Origin: CAVPGP01 sp963718065 | Lineage (GTDB): Bacteria; Actinomycetota; Thermoleophilia; Gaiellales; Gaiellaceae | DNA length: 64,000 bases | Reading direction: 5' to 3' | Assembly (NCBI GenBank): GCA_963718065.1 | Contig: CAVQYE010000020.1 | Coordinates: 372,001-436,000 of the forward strand | In this document: one piece after another, positions 35,895-44,281 of the stretch | How positions within the stretch are numbered: the first letter of the stretch is position 1 | Layout of the letters: each line of letters starts with the position of its first letter | Made by a program: the position numbers and the translations under genes | The notes under the pieces: generated by a model | What the model was told of the DNA's origin: nothing | The model's database searches: none | Seen by the model: the letters and a program-made list of their open reading frames with translations, nothing else

Positions 35895-36881
35895 GTGGAG
35901 CGGCCGAACAGCATCGAGGTCGAAAAGCTCGTGCGCGAGTTCAAGAAAGGCCCGCGCGCAGTCGACGGAATCGACCTCCAGGTCGAGCCGGGCGAGATCT
36001 ACGGCTTCCTCGGCCCGAACGGCGCCGGCAAGTCGACCACCGTCCTGATGCTGACGACACTGCTGCCGCCGACGTCCGGCACGGCGCGCGTCGGAGGCTA
36101 CGACGTGGTCAAGCAGGGCCCGAAAGTGCGCACCGTGATCGGCGCCGCCCTCCAGGAGGCGGCCCTCGATCCGATGCTCACGGGCCGCGACCATCTGCGG
36201 CTGCAGTCGACGCTGCAGGGGATGCCCCGCGCCGAGCGCAAGCCTCGCTCGAACGAGCTCCTCGAGCGGGTGGGCCTGACGGAGGCGGCCGATCGCAAGG
36301 TCGCCGGCTACTCGGGCGGCATGAAGCGCCGGCTCGACCTCGCGCTCGCGCTCGTGCACCGGCCGCGGATCATCTTCCTGGACGAGCCGACCACCGGGCT
36401 CGACATCCAGAGCCGGACAGCCCTCTGGGAGGAGGTCGCCCGGCTCGCCAACGAGGACGGCGTGACCGTCTTTCTGACGACGCAATATCTGGAGGAGGCG
36501 GACGCCCTCGCCGACCGCGTCGGGATCATCGACCACGGGCACATCGTCGCCGAGGGGACGCCGGCCGCGCTCAAGGCCGAGATCGGGCTGCCGAGCGTGC
36601 ATGCGATTCCCGTCGTCGAAACCGACCGCCCCAAGCTCGTCGCTGCGCTCGCTCCGTACGGCGAGGCGCTCGGAGGCACCTCGCGCGAGGTCGCCGTGCG
36701 GCTGCATGAGGGGCTCGCGGGTCTCCCGGCGGTCGTCCGGGCCGTGGACGAGGCGGGCCTGACGCTCGCGAGCCTGGAGATCCAGGCGCCTTCGCTCGAC
36801 GATGTCTTCCTCGCCAAGACCGGCCGCTCGCTGGAGGGGGCCGCCGAGGCAGAGCCCGACGCGGCCGAGCCGGTCGCGTGA
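35895..36881 (+). CDS. ABC transporter ATP-binding protein (DrrA family)
   Basis: 328 residues. Walker A GPNGAGKST (residues 40-48), Q-loop near AALQEAALD, signature YSGGMKRRLDLALAL, Walker B IIFLDEPTTGLD, and H-loop TTQYLEEAD. The extra C-terminal 100 residues (VHAIPVVETDRPKL and TLASLEIQAPSLDDVFLAKT) are typical of DrrA-type drug exporter ATPases. It is co-directional and overlaps (GTGA at 36878) with the first of two ABC-2 permease genes. Substrate unknown. Confidence 0.92.
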   Translation: MERPNSIEVEKLVREFKKGPRAVDGIDLQVEPGEIYGFLGPNGAGKSTTVLMLTTLLPPTSGTARVGGYDVVKQGPKVRTVIGAALQEAALDPMLTGRDHLRLQSTLQGMPRAERKPRSNELLERVGLTEAADRKVAGYSGGMKRRLDLALALVHRPRIIFLDEPTTGLDIQSRTALWEEVARLANEDGVTVFLTTQYLEEADALADRVGIIDHGHIVAEGTPAALKAEIGLPSVHAIPVVETDRPKLVAALAPYGEALGGTSREVAVRLHEGLAGLPAVVRAVDEAGLTLASLEIQAPSLDDVFLAKTGRSLEGAAEAEPDAAEPVA

Positions 36882-37654
36882 GCGAGGTCCTCGGGCAGGT
36901 CGGAGCGCTCGCGCGGCGCTCGATCGTTCGCACGAGCCGGCAGCCGGCGGCGGTCGTGTTTCCGCTGATCTTCCCGATGCTGCTCCTGATCGTGAACTCG
37001 GGCGGGCTGAAGGCATCGACGAAGCTGCCCGGCTTCCCGACCGATTCCTTCCTCGCGTTCGCACTCGCCGTCCCGTTCATCCAGGGCGCGCTCTTCTCGA
37101 CGATGAACGCCGGCACCGATCTCGCGAAGGACATCCAGACCGGCTTCCTGAACCGGCTCTCGCTGACCTCGATGCGCGGCGTCGCGCTGGTCGCGGGCCA
37201 GCTCGCCGGCGTCGTCGTCCTCGGCTTGATCCAGGCTGCGTTCTATGTCGCGGTCGGCCTTCTGCTCGGCGTCCACTTCGCGGCAGGCCCACTCGGGATT
37301 CTGGCGCTCTTCGGCTTCGCGGCCGTCGTCTCGGTGAGCTTCGGCGCTCTCGGCGTCTTCCTCGCGCTCCGCACCGGATCGGGTGAGGCGATCCAGGGCC
37401 TCTTCCCGCTGCTCTTCGTCTTCCTGTTCCTCTCGTCGATGAACACGCCGCGGAACCTGATCGGCGTCGACTGGTTCCGCTTCGTCGCGTCCGTCAACCC
37501 GGTCTCGTACCTGATCGAATGCGTGCGGAGCCTGATCATCACGGGCTGGAACCGCGAGGCGCTCCTGCTCGGGTTCGGCTTCGCCGTCCTGATCGGGATC
37601 GTGGCGACGACGCTCGCGACGTTCGCGCTGAAGGACCGGCTGGTGCGGACATGA
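36878..37654 (+). CDS. ABC-2 type permease
   Basis: 258 residues with six predicted membrane helices (AVVFPLIFPMLLLIV; FLAFALAVPFIQGALF; ALVAGQLAGVVVLGLI; LGILALFGFAAVVSV; FPLLFVFLFLSSM; VLIGIVATTLATFAL). The conserved FLSSMNTPRNLIGVDWFRF and NPVSYLIECVR segments are characteristic of the DrrB/NodJ ABC-2 family. Starts with GTG overlapping the ATPase stop by 4 bp; its own TGA overlaps the next ATG (37651). Confidence 0.9.
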   Translation: MSEVLGQVGALARRSIVRTSRQPAAVVFPLIFPMLLLIVNSGGLKASTKLPGFPTDSFLAFALAVPFIQGALFSTMNAGTDLAKDIQTGFLNRLSLTSMRGVALVAGQLAGVVVLGLIQAAFYVAVGLLLGVHFAAGPLGILALFGFAAVVSVSFGALGVFLALRTGSGEAIQGLFPLLFVFLFLSSMNTPRNLIGVDWFRFVASVNPVSYLIECVRSLIITGWNREALLLGFGFAVLIGIVATTLATFALKDRLVRT

Positions 37655-38418
37655 GGATCTGGCCGGTTGCCTCCGCGGTTGCCTGGCGGACGCTGAAGAC
37701 CGTCTTCACGACCCCGTCGCTGCTGATCCCGTCGATCGTCTTCCCGCTCTTCTTCTTCACCGCGTTCGCCGGTGGCCTCTCGCAGGTTGCGAACGTCCCC
37801 GGCTTCGACTTCGCGCCCGGCTACACGGCGTTCCAATTCTGCTTCGTCCTGATCCAGTCGGCCGCGTTCGGCGGCGTCTTCACCGGCTTCGGGATCGCGC
37901 GCGACTTCGAGTTCGGCTTCGCACGGCGGCTGCTGCTCGCGGCCCCGAACCGGACGGGCATCGTGCTCGGCTACGCGCTGGCGGCGCTCGTGCGCTGGCT
38001 GGTGACCGCGTCGGCGCTGACGGTCGTCGCGGTCATCGCCGGCATGAACGTCTTCGGCGGCCCGATCGACGTCTTCGGCATGTACTCGCTCGCGTTGCTG
38101 ATAAACGTCGCCGGGCTGCTCTGGGCCTGCGGCATCGCGATGCGCTTCCGGACGATCCAGGCGGGCCCCCTGATGCAGATGCCGGTCTTCCTGGCGCTCT
38201 TCTTCGCGCCGGTGTACGTCCCGCTCGGCCTGCTCACGGGCTGGATCGAGATCAACGCGAAGTTGAACCCGGTCACCTATGTGCTCGAGGCCGAGCGGAG
38301 CATGCTCGCCGGAGCCGAGGTGCACGTTGCGCTGGCCTTCGGGCTCGCGATCGCGCTCGTCGTGGGCTTCTCGCTCTGGGCGGTGCGCGGCCTGCGCTCG
38401 GCCGAGGCGGCCGGCTAG
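37651..38418 (+). CDS. ABC-2 type permease (second subunit)
   Basis: 255 residues, six hydrophobic helices (LLIPSIVFPLFFFTAFAGG; FQFCFVLIQSAAFGGVF; GYALAALVRWLVTAS; LLINVAGLLWACGIA; QMPVFLALFFAPVYV; ALVVGFSLWAVRGL). Homologous in layout to the preceding permease, so the exporter is probably an ATPase dimer with a permease heterodimer. ATG 37651 overlaps the previous stop; the open frame continues to 37519 but inside the previous gene. Confidence 0.9.
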   Translation: MRIWPVASAVAWRTLKTVFTTPSLLIPSIVFPLFFFTAFAGGLSQVANVPGFDFAPGYTAFQFCFVLIQSAAFGGVFTGFGIARDFEFGFARRLLLAAPNRTGIVLGYALAALVRWLVTASALTVVAVIAGMNVFGGPIDVFGMYSLALLINVAGLLWACGIAMRFRTIQAGPLMQMPVFLALFFAPVYVPLGLLTGWIEINAKLNPVTYVLEAERSMLAGAEVHVALAFGLAIALVVGFSLWAVRGLRSAEAAG

Positions 38419-38431
38419 GCCCCGGAACGCG

Positions 38432-38459
38432 AACGGGCCCGCCTGGCGGCGGGCCCGTT
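38432..38459. terminator. Strong bidirectional terminator hairpin
   Basis: AACGGGCCCGCC (38432-38443), loop TGGC, GGCGGGCCCGTT (38448-38459): a perfect 12-bp stem between the convergent ABC permease (stop 38418) and trxA (stop 38483). No long T-run, as usual in GC-rich actinobacteria. Position and strength make it a likely terminator for both. Confidence 0.75.
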
Positions 38460-38482
38460 CCAGAGTTCCGGCCGTGCAGTGC

Positions 38483-38818
38483 CTAGTCGGTGACGGCCAC
38501 TTCGGCCACCAGGCCGAGCGACTTCTCGATGGCGCCCTTCGGCTGCGCACCGATTGCGGCGGCCGTCGGCTGCCCGTCCTTGAAGAGCACCATCGTCGGG
38601 ATCGACGCGATGCCGTAGCGCTGGGCGAGACCCTGCTCCTCGTCGATGTTCACCTTGACCAGCTTCAGCTCGTCGCCGCGCTCTGCGACGATCTTGTCGA
38701 GCACCGGGGCGACTGCGTGGCACGGGCCGCACCATTCCGCCCAGAAGTCCACGATCACCGGCTTGTCGCTCTGGAGGACTTCCTGCTCGAAGGTCTGCTC
38801 CGTGACTGCGTTTGCCAT
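38483..38818 (-). CDS. trxA: Thioredoxin
   Basis: 111 residues with the redox site VDFWAEWCGPCHAVAPVLDK (C30-G-P-C33), KVNIDEEQGLAQRYGIASIPT with the conserved cis-Pro, and TMVLFKDGQ. Reduces protein disulfides in the cytosol. A strong ribosome site GGAAAGGACG precedes the ATG at 38818. Divergent from ileS with an 82-base shared upstream region. Confidence 0.95.
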   Translation of the reverse strand: MANAVTEQTFEQEVLQSDKPVIVDFWAEWCGPCHAVAPVLDKIVAERGDELKLVKVNIDEEQGLAQRYGIASIPTMVLFKDGQPTAAAIGAQPKGAIEKSLGLVAEVAVTD

Positions 38819-38886
38819 GTTGAAAAACGTCCTTTCCTGGATTCATCTGCATCAACGACGTGCCAGGGGTCTTTCTTCCCCGTCCG

Positions 38887-38892
38887 TAGAAT
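38887..38892 (+). promoter_or_regulatory. -10 element TAGAAT before ileS
   Basis: TAGAAT ends 8 bases before the ileS ATG at 38901, so the mRNA would be leaderless and there is no room for a T-box leader. This element is the closest match to the consensus of all those noted in the window. Confidence 0.5.
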
Positions 38893-38900
38893 CGAGAAGC

Positions 38901-41900
38901 ATGCCCAAGACATTCGCATCGCTGCCGGACAAGCCCGACCATCCGGGGCTGGAGCAGGAGATCCTCGCGCTCTGGGAGCGTGAGGGCACATTCGAGCGCG
39001 TCCGCGACCGCAATCGGGGCGGTCCGACCTTCAGCTTCATGGACGGGCCGATCACTGCGAACAACCCGGCGGGCGTCCACCACGGGCACGGGCGCACGCT
39101 CAAGGACGTCTTCCAGCGCTACAAGGCGATGCGCGGTTTCGACCAGCGCTACCAGAACGGGTTCGACTGCCAGGGGCTCTGGGTCGAGGTCGAGGTCGAG
39201 AAGTCACTCGGGCTGAACTCGAAGCGCGACATCGAGGCGTACGGCATCGCCGAGTTCGCCGAGCGGTGCAAGGAGCGTGTGGCGCACTACTCCCGCGTCT
39301 TGACCGACCAGTCGAAGCGCCTCGGCCAGTGGATGGACTGGGAGCACTCCTACTTCACGTTCTCCGACACGAACATCGACTACATCTGGCGGTTCCTGAA
39401 GACGGTCGACGAGCGCGGCTGGCTCTACAAGGGTCATCGCTCGACGCAGTGGTGCCCGCGCTGCGGTACGTCGCTCTCGCAGCACGAGCAGGCGGGCGAG
39501 GACAAGTACACGGAGCTCACGCATCCGTCGCTCTACGTCCGCTTCCCGCTCAAGGGCCGGGAGAACGAGGCGCTCGTCGTGTGGACGACGACTCCGTGGA
39601 CGCTGCCCGCGAACGTCGCCGCCGCGGTGAAGCCGGATGCCGAGTACGGCCTGACCGAGGACGGCCGCTGGCTCGCGGTCGAGCGCTTTCCCGACGAGAC
39701 GTTCACGCAGCGCGTCCGCGGCGAGGACCTGGTCGGGCTCGAGTACGAGGGCCCGTTCGACGACTTTCCGGCGCTGGAGGGTGTCGTCCACCGCGTCATC
39801 CCGTGGGACGAGGTCAGCCTCGGCGAGGGCACCGGGATCGTGCACATCGCGCCCGGGTGCGGCGCCGACGACTTCGACCTCTCGCGCGTCCACGACCTGA
39901 CGGTGCTGATGCCGATCGACGAGTCGGGGCGCATGCTCCCGGGCTATCCGTTCGCGGGCCTGTCGACGGACGAGGTCGCCGAGCCCGTGATCGAGGAGCT
40001 CCGCACGCGTGGCCTGCTCGTGGAGGCGGGCACGATCGTCCACCGCTATCCCATCTGCTGGCGCTGCGGGACGCCGCTCGTCTTCCGGATCGTCGACGAC
40101 TGGTTCATCTCCGCGCAGGAGATCCGGCAGCCGATGCTCGACGCGAACGACACCGTCGAGTGGACGCCGCCGCAATACAAGAAGCGGATGGACGACTGGC
40201 TCCGCAACATGGGGGACTGGAACATCTCGCGGAAGCGCTACTTCGGCCTGCCGCTGCCGCTGTATCCGTGCGCGTGCGGGCACCTGAATGTGATCGGCTC
40301 CAAGCGTGAGCTGCTCGCGCGTGCGGCGGCGCCGGTTGCGGACGATGCGCTGCCGGAGCTGCACCGCCCGTGGATCGACGCGATCGCGGTCACCTGCGAG
40401 ACCTGCGGCGAGCCGGCGAAGCGGGTCGAGGAGGTCGGCGACGCGTGGCTCGACGCCGGCATCGTCCACTTCTCGACGCTGGGCTGGCAGAACCCGGCCT
40501 GGGTGGAGGAGGGCAACGGGACCGGCGCCGCGAAGGGCCTGACGAAGGCTCCGCTGCCCGACCACGCGTACTGGGAGAAGTGGTTCCCCGCCGACTGGGT
40601 CTCGGAGATGCGCGAGCAGATTCGCCTCTGGTTCTACTCGCAGTGCTTCATGGCCGTCACGCTCGACGGCCGCCAGCCGTACCGGCAGGTGCTCACGTAC
40701 GAGAAGGTCCTCGACGAGACCGGCCGCGAGATGCACAAGTCGTGGGGCAACGCGATCGAGCTGAACGAGGCGCTCGAGCGGATGGGCGCCGACGTGATGC
40801 GCTGGATGTTCTGCGAGCAGCCGCCGAGCCAGACGCTCCGCTTCGGCTACGGGATGGCCGACGACGTCAAGCGCAGGCTCCTCACGTTCTGGAACTCCGT
40901 CACGTTCTTCGTCACGTACGCGGAGATCGCGGACTTCGACCCTGCCGCGGCCGAGGTCGACCCGGCCGAGCTCCGGCCACTCGATCGCTGGCTGCAGTCC
41001 CGCACTGCGCAGCTGGTGCGCGACGCCACCGAGTCGTACGAGCGCTTCTGGACGCCCGGCGTCGTCGAGGCGTTCGAGGCGTTCGTCGACGATCTCTCGA
41101 ACTGGTACATCCGGCGCAGCCGCCGGCGCTTCTGGGACGGCGAGGCGACGGCGCTGCGCGTGCTCTACGACGCGCTCGCGCAGGCGATCCAGGCGATCGC
41201 GCCGGTGATGCCGTTCCTGGCTGAGTCCCTCTGGCGGAACCTCGCCGGCGAAGACGAGTCGGTCTTCCTCGCCGGGTGGCCCGAGCCGGGTGAGATCGAC
41301 GGCGGGCTCCTTGCCGAGGTCGCCGAGGTACGCCGGGTCGTCGAGCTCGGCCGCCGCGCGCGCGACGTCTCACGGCTGAAGCTGCGACAACCGTTGCGGC
41401 GGCTCGTCGTCGAGGGTGCGCCGCTCGCGAGCTCGCATGCGGAGGAGATCGTCGAGGAGTTGCGCGTGAAGGAGGTCGAGTTCGGGCGCGTCGAGGCGTC
41501 GGAGCTGCGCGTGAAGCCGCACCTGCCGGCCCTCGGCCCGAGGCTCGGCAAGGAGCTCGGCGTGGTGCGCGCCGCGCTGCAGGCCGGCGAGTTCGAGGAG
41601 CTCGGCGAGGGCAGGTTCCGCGTTTTGGGGCATGAGCTCGGGCCCGACGAGGTGCTGGTCGAGCGGGCCGGCCGCCCGGGGTGGGCGGTCGTCTCAGAGG
41701 GCGGCGTCACCGTCGCGCTCGATACGACGCTGGACGACGAGTTGCAGCTTGAGAGCCGTGTGCTCGACCTGATCCACGAGATCAATCTGCGCCGGCGTGA
41801 GCTCGGGCTCGAGTTGACCGACCGGATCGCCGTCGTGCTCCCAGCCGCGGCGCGCGACTTGCTCGGCCACGCCGACTGGATCAAGTCTGAGGTGCTCGCC

Positions 41901-41966
41901 GTCTCGCTCGAGGTGGACGGCGACCCTGCCGAGGGCGGCGGCCAGCTCGAGATCTCGAAGGCGTAG
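38901..41966 (+). CDS. ileS: Isoleucyl-tRNA synthetase (class I tRNA ligase)
   Basis: 1,021 residues from ATG 38901. Catalytic HIGH-type motif reads NPAGVHHGHGRTLKD (HHGH, residues 60-63), the editing domain has VVWTTTPWTLPANVAAA, and the KMSKS-type loop reads REMHKSWGNAIEL (residues 609-621) with Met-His-Lys-Ser instead of Lys-Met-Ser-Lys-Ser. Several CxxC pairs are present (WCPRCG, CWRCG, CACGH, CETCG). Anticodon-binding C-terminal domain follows. Domain order and WTTTPWTLP fit IleRS better than ValRS or LeuRS. The open frame continues upstream to 38646 across trxA, but the -10 and alignment support 38901. Confidence 0.88.
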   Translation: MPKTFASLPDKPDHPGLEQEILALWEREGTFERVRDRNRGGPTFSFMDGPITANNPAGVHHGHGRTLKDVFQRYKAMRGFDQRYQNGFDCQGLWVEVEVEKSLGLNSKRDIEAYGIAEFAERCKERVAHYSRVLTDQSKRLGQWMDWEHSYFTFSDTNIDYIWRFLKTVDERGWLYKGHRSTQWCPRCGTSLSQHEQAGEDKYTELTHPSLYVRFPLKGRENEALVVWTTTPWTLPANVAAAVKPDAEYGLTEDGRWLAVERFPDETFTQRVRGEDLVGLEYEGPFDDFPALEGVVHRVIPWDEVSLGEGTGIVHIAPGCGADDFDLSRVHDLTVLMPIDESGRMLPGYPFAGLSTDEVAEPVIEELRTRGLLVEAGTIVHRYPICWRCGTPLVFRIVDDWFISAQEIRQPMLDANDTVEWTPPQYKKRMDDWLRNMGDWNISRKRYFGLPLPLYPCACGHLNVIGSKRELLARAAAPVADDALPELHRPWIDAIAVTCETCGEPAKRVEEVGDAWLDAGIVHFSTLGWQNPAWVEEGNGTGAAKGLTKAPLPDHAYWEKWFPADWVSEMREQIRLWFYSQCFMAVTLDGRQPYRQVLTYEKVLDETGREMHKSWGNAIELNEALERMGADVMRWMFCEQPPSQTLRFGYGMADDVKRRLLTFWNSVTFFVTYAEIADFDPAAAEVDPAELRPLDRWLQSRTAQLVRDATESYERFWTPGVVEAFEAFVDDLSNWYIRRSRRRFWDGEATALRVLYDALAQAIQAIAPVMPFLAESLWRNLAGEDESVFLAGWPEPGEIDGGLLAEVAEVRRVVELGRRARDVSRLKLRQPLRRLVVEGAPLASSHAEEIVEELRVKEVEFGRVEASELRVKPHLPALGPRLGKELGVVRAALQAGEFEELGEGRFRVLGHELGPDEVLVERAGRPGWAVVSEGGVTVALDTTLDDELQLESRVLDLIHEINLRRRELGLELTDRIAVVLPAAARDLLGHADWIKSEVLAVSLEVDGDPAEGGGQLEISKA

Positions 41967-42051
41967 CGCGGCAACGAGGCGCGCGCGCACCGCCCCGCGC
42001 GGCGCGACGAACCGGTGTCGGCGGGGCGTCAGCTCTGGCGAGGCGCCTCGA

Positions 42052-42137
42052 ACGGTGCCAGACGCTGTAAAGCCGCGGGGTCAGACCATGTGAACTTGTC
42101 ATGTCAGACCTCGTGAAGAGACGGGGTCAGACACAGG
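42052..42137. repeat. REP-like repeat cluster 2 (about four degenerate units) next to the transposase
   Basis: CGGTGCCAGACGCTGTAAAG at 42053 is followed by weaker copies: GGGGTCAGACCATGTGAA (about 42077), TCATGTCAGACCTCGTGAAG (about 42099) and ACGGGGTCAGACACAGG (42121). The shared core is TCAGAC or CCAGAC with a GT(T/G)AA tail. It lies between the ileS stop (41966) and the RAYT start. Confidence 0.75.
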
Positions 42138-42218
42138 AGTGGAACAAGGGGCGAAAAGAAGCCGCAAATGGCCAAAAACGCCCTACCGGCCGAACGCCGC
42201 GCCGCCTACCGTGGCGAC

Positions 42219-42773
42219 ATGAGGCCACCGCGCTTCCAAGTCCCCGGCGGGATCTTCCACGTCACGACCCGCGGCGTCGAGGGATGCCTCATCTTCCTCG
42301 ACGACGCCGACCGGGAGTCGTTCCTCGCCATCCTCGGGCTCTGCGTCTCGCGGCACGGCTGGGAGATCCTCGACTACTCCCTGATGGGTACCCACTACCA
42401 CCTGATCGTGCGCACGCCCGAGGCGAACCTCTCCCGCGGGATGCAGCTCCTCAACGGCTGCTACGCCCGTTCCTTCAACCACCGCTACGGCCGGCGCGGT
42501 CACCTGTTCGGCGATCGCTTTCACGACGTCTTCCAGCAGACGGACGGGCAGCTGGTCGAGACGAAGCGCTACGTCGCAAACAACGCACGCGACGCGGGGC
42601 TCTGCGTCGATCCGGCCGACCATCCCTGGAGCGGCTTCGCCGTGGCGCTCGGCCGCGCACGGCCGCCGCAGTTCATCCAGCTCGACCACCTGCTGGAGCA
42701 GTTCGGCGGCAACACGGCTCGCGCGCGAAAGCGCCTGGCCGCGTTCGTGGCCGAGCGCCCGCGCGCGCCCTGA
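42219..42773 (+). CDS. REP-associated tyrosine transposase (RAYT, Y1 HUH family)
   Basis: 184 residues from ATG 42219 (ATG 42168 possible). It has the N-terminal VPGGIFHVTTRGVEG, the metal-binding HUH motif YSLMGTHYHLIVRTPE (His59-Tyr-His61) and the single catalytic Tyr82 in LLNGCYARSFNHRYGRRGHL, then the family motif HLFGDRFHDV. These define the IS200-like TnpA_REP/RAYT class: domesticated single-strand transposases that cut REP hairpins and are not flanked by transposon ends. The frame is intact and all catalytic residues are present. Degenerate repeat copies lie 80 bases upstream and similar clusters occur at 33.6, 50.3 and 56.8 kb, so this gene probably mobilises them in trans. Confidence 0.9.
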   Translation: MRPPRFQVPGGIFHVTTRGVEGCLIFLDDADRESFLAILGLCVSRHGWEILDYSLMGTHYHLIVRTPEANLSRGMQLLNGCYARSFNHRYGRRGHLFGDRFHDVFQQTDGQLVETKRYVANNARDAGLCVDPADHPWSGFAVALGRARPPQFIQLDHLLEQFGGNTARARKRLAAFVAERPRAP

Positions 42774-42817
42774 CCCAAGCGCCCGCCGTGACCGGAGCGC
42801 CCGCCCTGACCCGCGAG

Positions 42818-43774
42818 CTAGCCCTGCGTCTCCGCGAGCGCGAGCTCGCGGCGAAGCTCCACCGGCAGGCGGAACTCGACATCCTCGTTCACGAGCTTGA
42901 ACGGCTCGATCTCCGTCACACCGCGGGCGCGGAACCAGTCGCAGAGGCGGTCGACGAGCTTCTCCGGCGCACTCGCGCCCGACGTGACGCCGACGGTCTC
43001 GACGCCGTCGAGCCAGGTCTCGTCGATCTCGGTCTCGTCGTCGATCAGATGCGAGCGCACCCCCGCGGCGCGCGCCACGTCGACGAGCCGGTTCGAGTTG
43101 GAGGAGTTGCGGGAGCCGATCACGAGCAGCAGGTCGACTTCGCCGAGCATCTCCTTGACGGCCCACTGGCGGTTGGAGGTCGCGTAACAGATGTCCTCCT
43201 TCTTGGGCGCCCGCAGCTGCGGGAACCGCCGCCGGAGCACCGAGATGATCTCGTGCGTCTCGTCGACCGAGAGCGTCGTCTGCGTCGTGTAGGCGATCTT
43301 CTCGACCCCGGGAAGCTCGAGCCGCTCGGCGTCCTCGACCGACTCCACGAGCACGATCGAGTCGGGCGCTTCGCCCATCGTCCCGACGACCTCCTCGTGC
43401 CCGGCATGGCCGATCAGCAGCACCGTGTACCCCTCCGCGGCGTAGCGCCGCGCCTGGACGTGCACCTTCGTCACGAGCGGGCACGTGGCGTCGATCGTCT
43501 TCAGCTGTCTCGCGGCCGCGCTCTCGTGGACGGCCGGCGCGACCCCGTGCGCCGAGAAGACGACGGTCTTGCCCTCCGGCACGTCCTCCTCGGAGTCGAC
43601 GAAGATCGCACCTCTCGCCTCTAGGTCGCGGACGACATGCAGGTTGTGGACGATCTGCTTGCGCACGTACACCGGCGGGCCGTACAGCTCGAGCGCCCGC
43701 TCGACCGTCTCGACCGCTCGCTCGACGCCGGCGCAGTAGCCGCGCGGAGACGCAAGGAGGACGCGCTTCACCAT
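42818..43774 (-). CDS. ispH: 4-hydroxy-3-methylbut-2-enyl diphosphate reductase
   Basis: Last step of the MEP isoprenoid pathway, a [4Fe-4S] enzyme giving IPP and DMAPP. From ATG 43774 about 318 residues. Cluster cysteines are in SPRGYCAGVERAVE (Cys14), LKTIDATCPLVTKVHVQA and KKEDICYATSNRQWAV; also AHGVAP, GHAGHEEVVGTMGE and GVTSGASAPEKLVD. ATG 43783 is an alternative. Convergent with the RAYT gene with 44 bases between. Confidence 0.95.
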   Translation of the reverse strand: MVKRVLLASPRGYCAGVERAVETVERALELYGPPVYVRKQIVHNLHVVRDLEARGAIFVDSEEDVPEGKTVVFSAHGVAPAVHESAAARQLKTIDATCPLVTKVHVQARRYAAEGYTVLLIGHAGHEEVVGTMGEAPDSIVLVESVEDAERLELPGVEKIAYTTQTTLSVDETHEIISVLRRRFPQLRAPKKEDICYATSNRQWAVKEMLGEVDLLLVIGSRNSSNSNRLVDVARAAGVRSHLIDDETEIDETWLDGVETVGVTSGASAPEKLVDRLCDWFRARGVTEIEPFKLVNEDVEFRLPVELRRELALAETQG

Positions 43775-43987
43775 CGAAATCATCCTAGAGGCTAGATGCG
43801 CATCAGCCGTGGCCGTGGTGCCGCCCCAGGCGCGGCGCCATGCCGTCTCGTCGGCCTCGCCCAGGCAAACCGGCCTGGCCTTCGGCCGCCGAGCCGCCCT
43901 GGCTTGGCCTGGAACGACCCCACGACGGACGTCTAATACACATCAAGCCTCTAGCCGCCACCCGGCAAAGCCCCCAGGACAGAGAAA

Positions 43988-44019
43988 GCCCGCCGCTCGG
44001 GGGGGTCAGTGCGGCGGGC
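43988..44019. terminator. GC hairpin, candidate terminator or attenuator
   Basis: GCCCGCCGC (43988-43996) and GCGGCGGGC (44011-44019) form a perfect 9-bp stem; GAGA before and CTCTC after can lengthen it. No coding gene ends into it from the left on the plus strand, so it may end a non-coding transcript or act in the kinase leader. Confidence 0.4.
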
Positions 44020-44032
44020 CCTCTCAGTTGCT

Positions 44033-44070
44033 AACCGCGGCCTTTATGGCCAGGTACGCGCACCGCGGTT
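44033..44070. other. Nested hairpin in the kinase leader
   Basis: AACCGCGG (44033-44040) pairs with CCGCGGTT (44063-44070); inside, GGCC-TTTAT-GGCC makes a second small hairpin. A compact nested fold 200 bases upstream of the kinase start. Could be part of an untranslated RNA. Confidence 0.35.
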
Positions 44071-44281
44071 CGCATCGCCCAGTGCGGTTCAAGCTATAAG
44101 CACGCTTCGGGCTTGTGAATAGGCCGTGAGGCCCATCTTTGCAACCCGGGCAAGCAATGCGCGAGGCCGGGAAACCGGATGCGTTGTCCGCGACAGCAGA
44201 CCTCCCTACGATTAGGACGCCGGCGATCAGGAGCCCGATGACGGGACCCCTGGCTAGGAGCTCAGTGAAGAGGACGCGCGA

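Larger units (their letters stand above)
43784..44281. other. 498-base region without a confident gene
   Basis: Only short overlapping frames with Arg/Pro-rich random-looking translations occur here. From about 43920 on the base composition drops from its GC-rich average, and two stable hairpins stand out (43988-44019 and 44033-44070). It is the leader of the histidine kinase gene and the upstream region of ispH, so promoters or a structured RNA are likely. I do not recognise a known RNA family. Confidence 0.5.

Noticed and set aside
38819..38900. T-box riboswitch before ileS
   Set aside because: Only 82 bases are available and a -10 lies 8 bases before the ATG, so no leader exists.
39204..40736. 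510-codon minus-strand frame inside ileS
   Set aside because: Antisense shadow of ileS with low-complexity composition and no recognisable domain.
42168..42218. Upstream ATG as the RAYT start
   Set aside because: Family alignment begins at RPPRFQVPGGIFHVTTRG, so the ATG at 42219 is more likely; the earlier one adds 17 unconserved residues.
43809..44099. Small proteins in the 43.8-44.1 kb gap
   Set aside because: Translations are Arg/Pro/Ser-rich without structure and overlap in frame families; they look like non-coding DNA.
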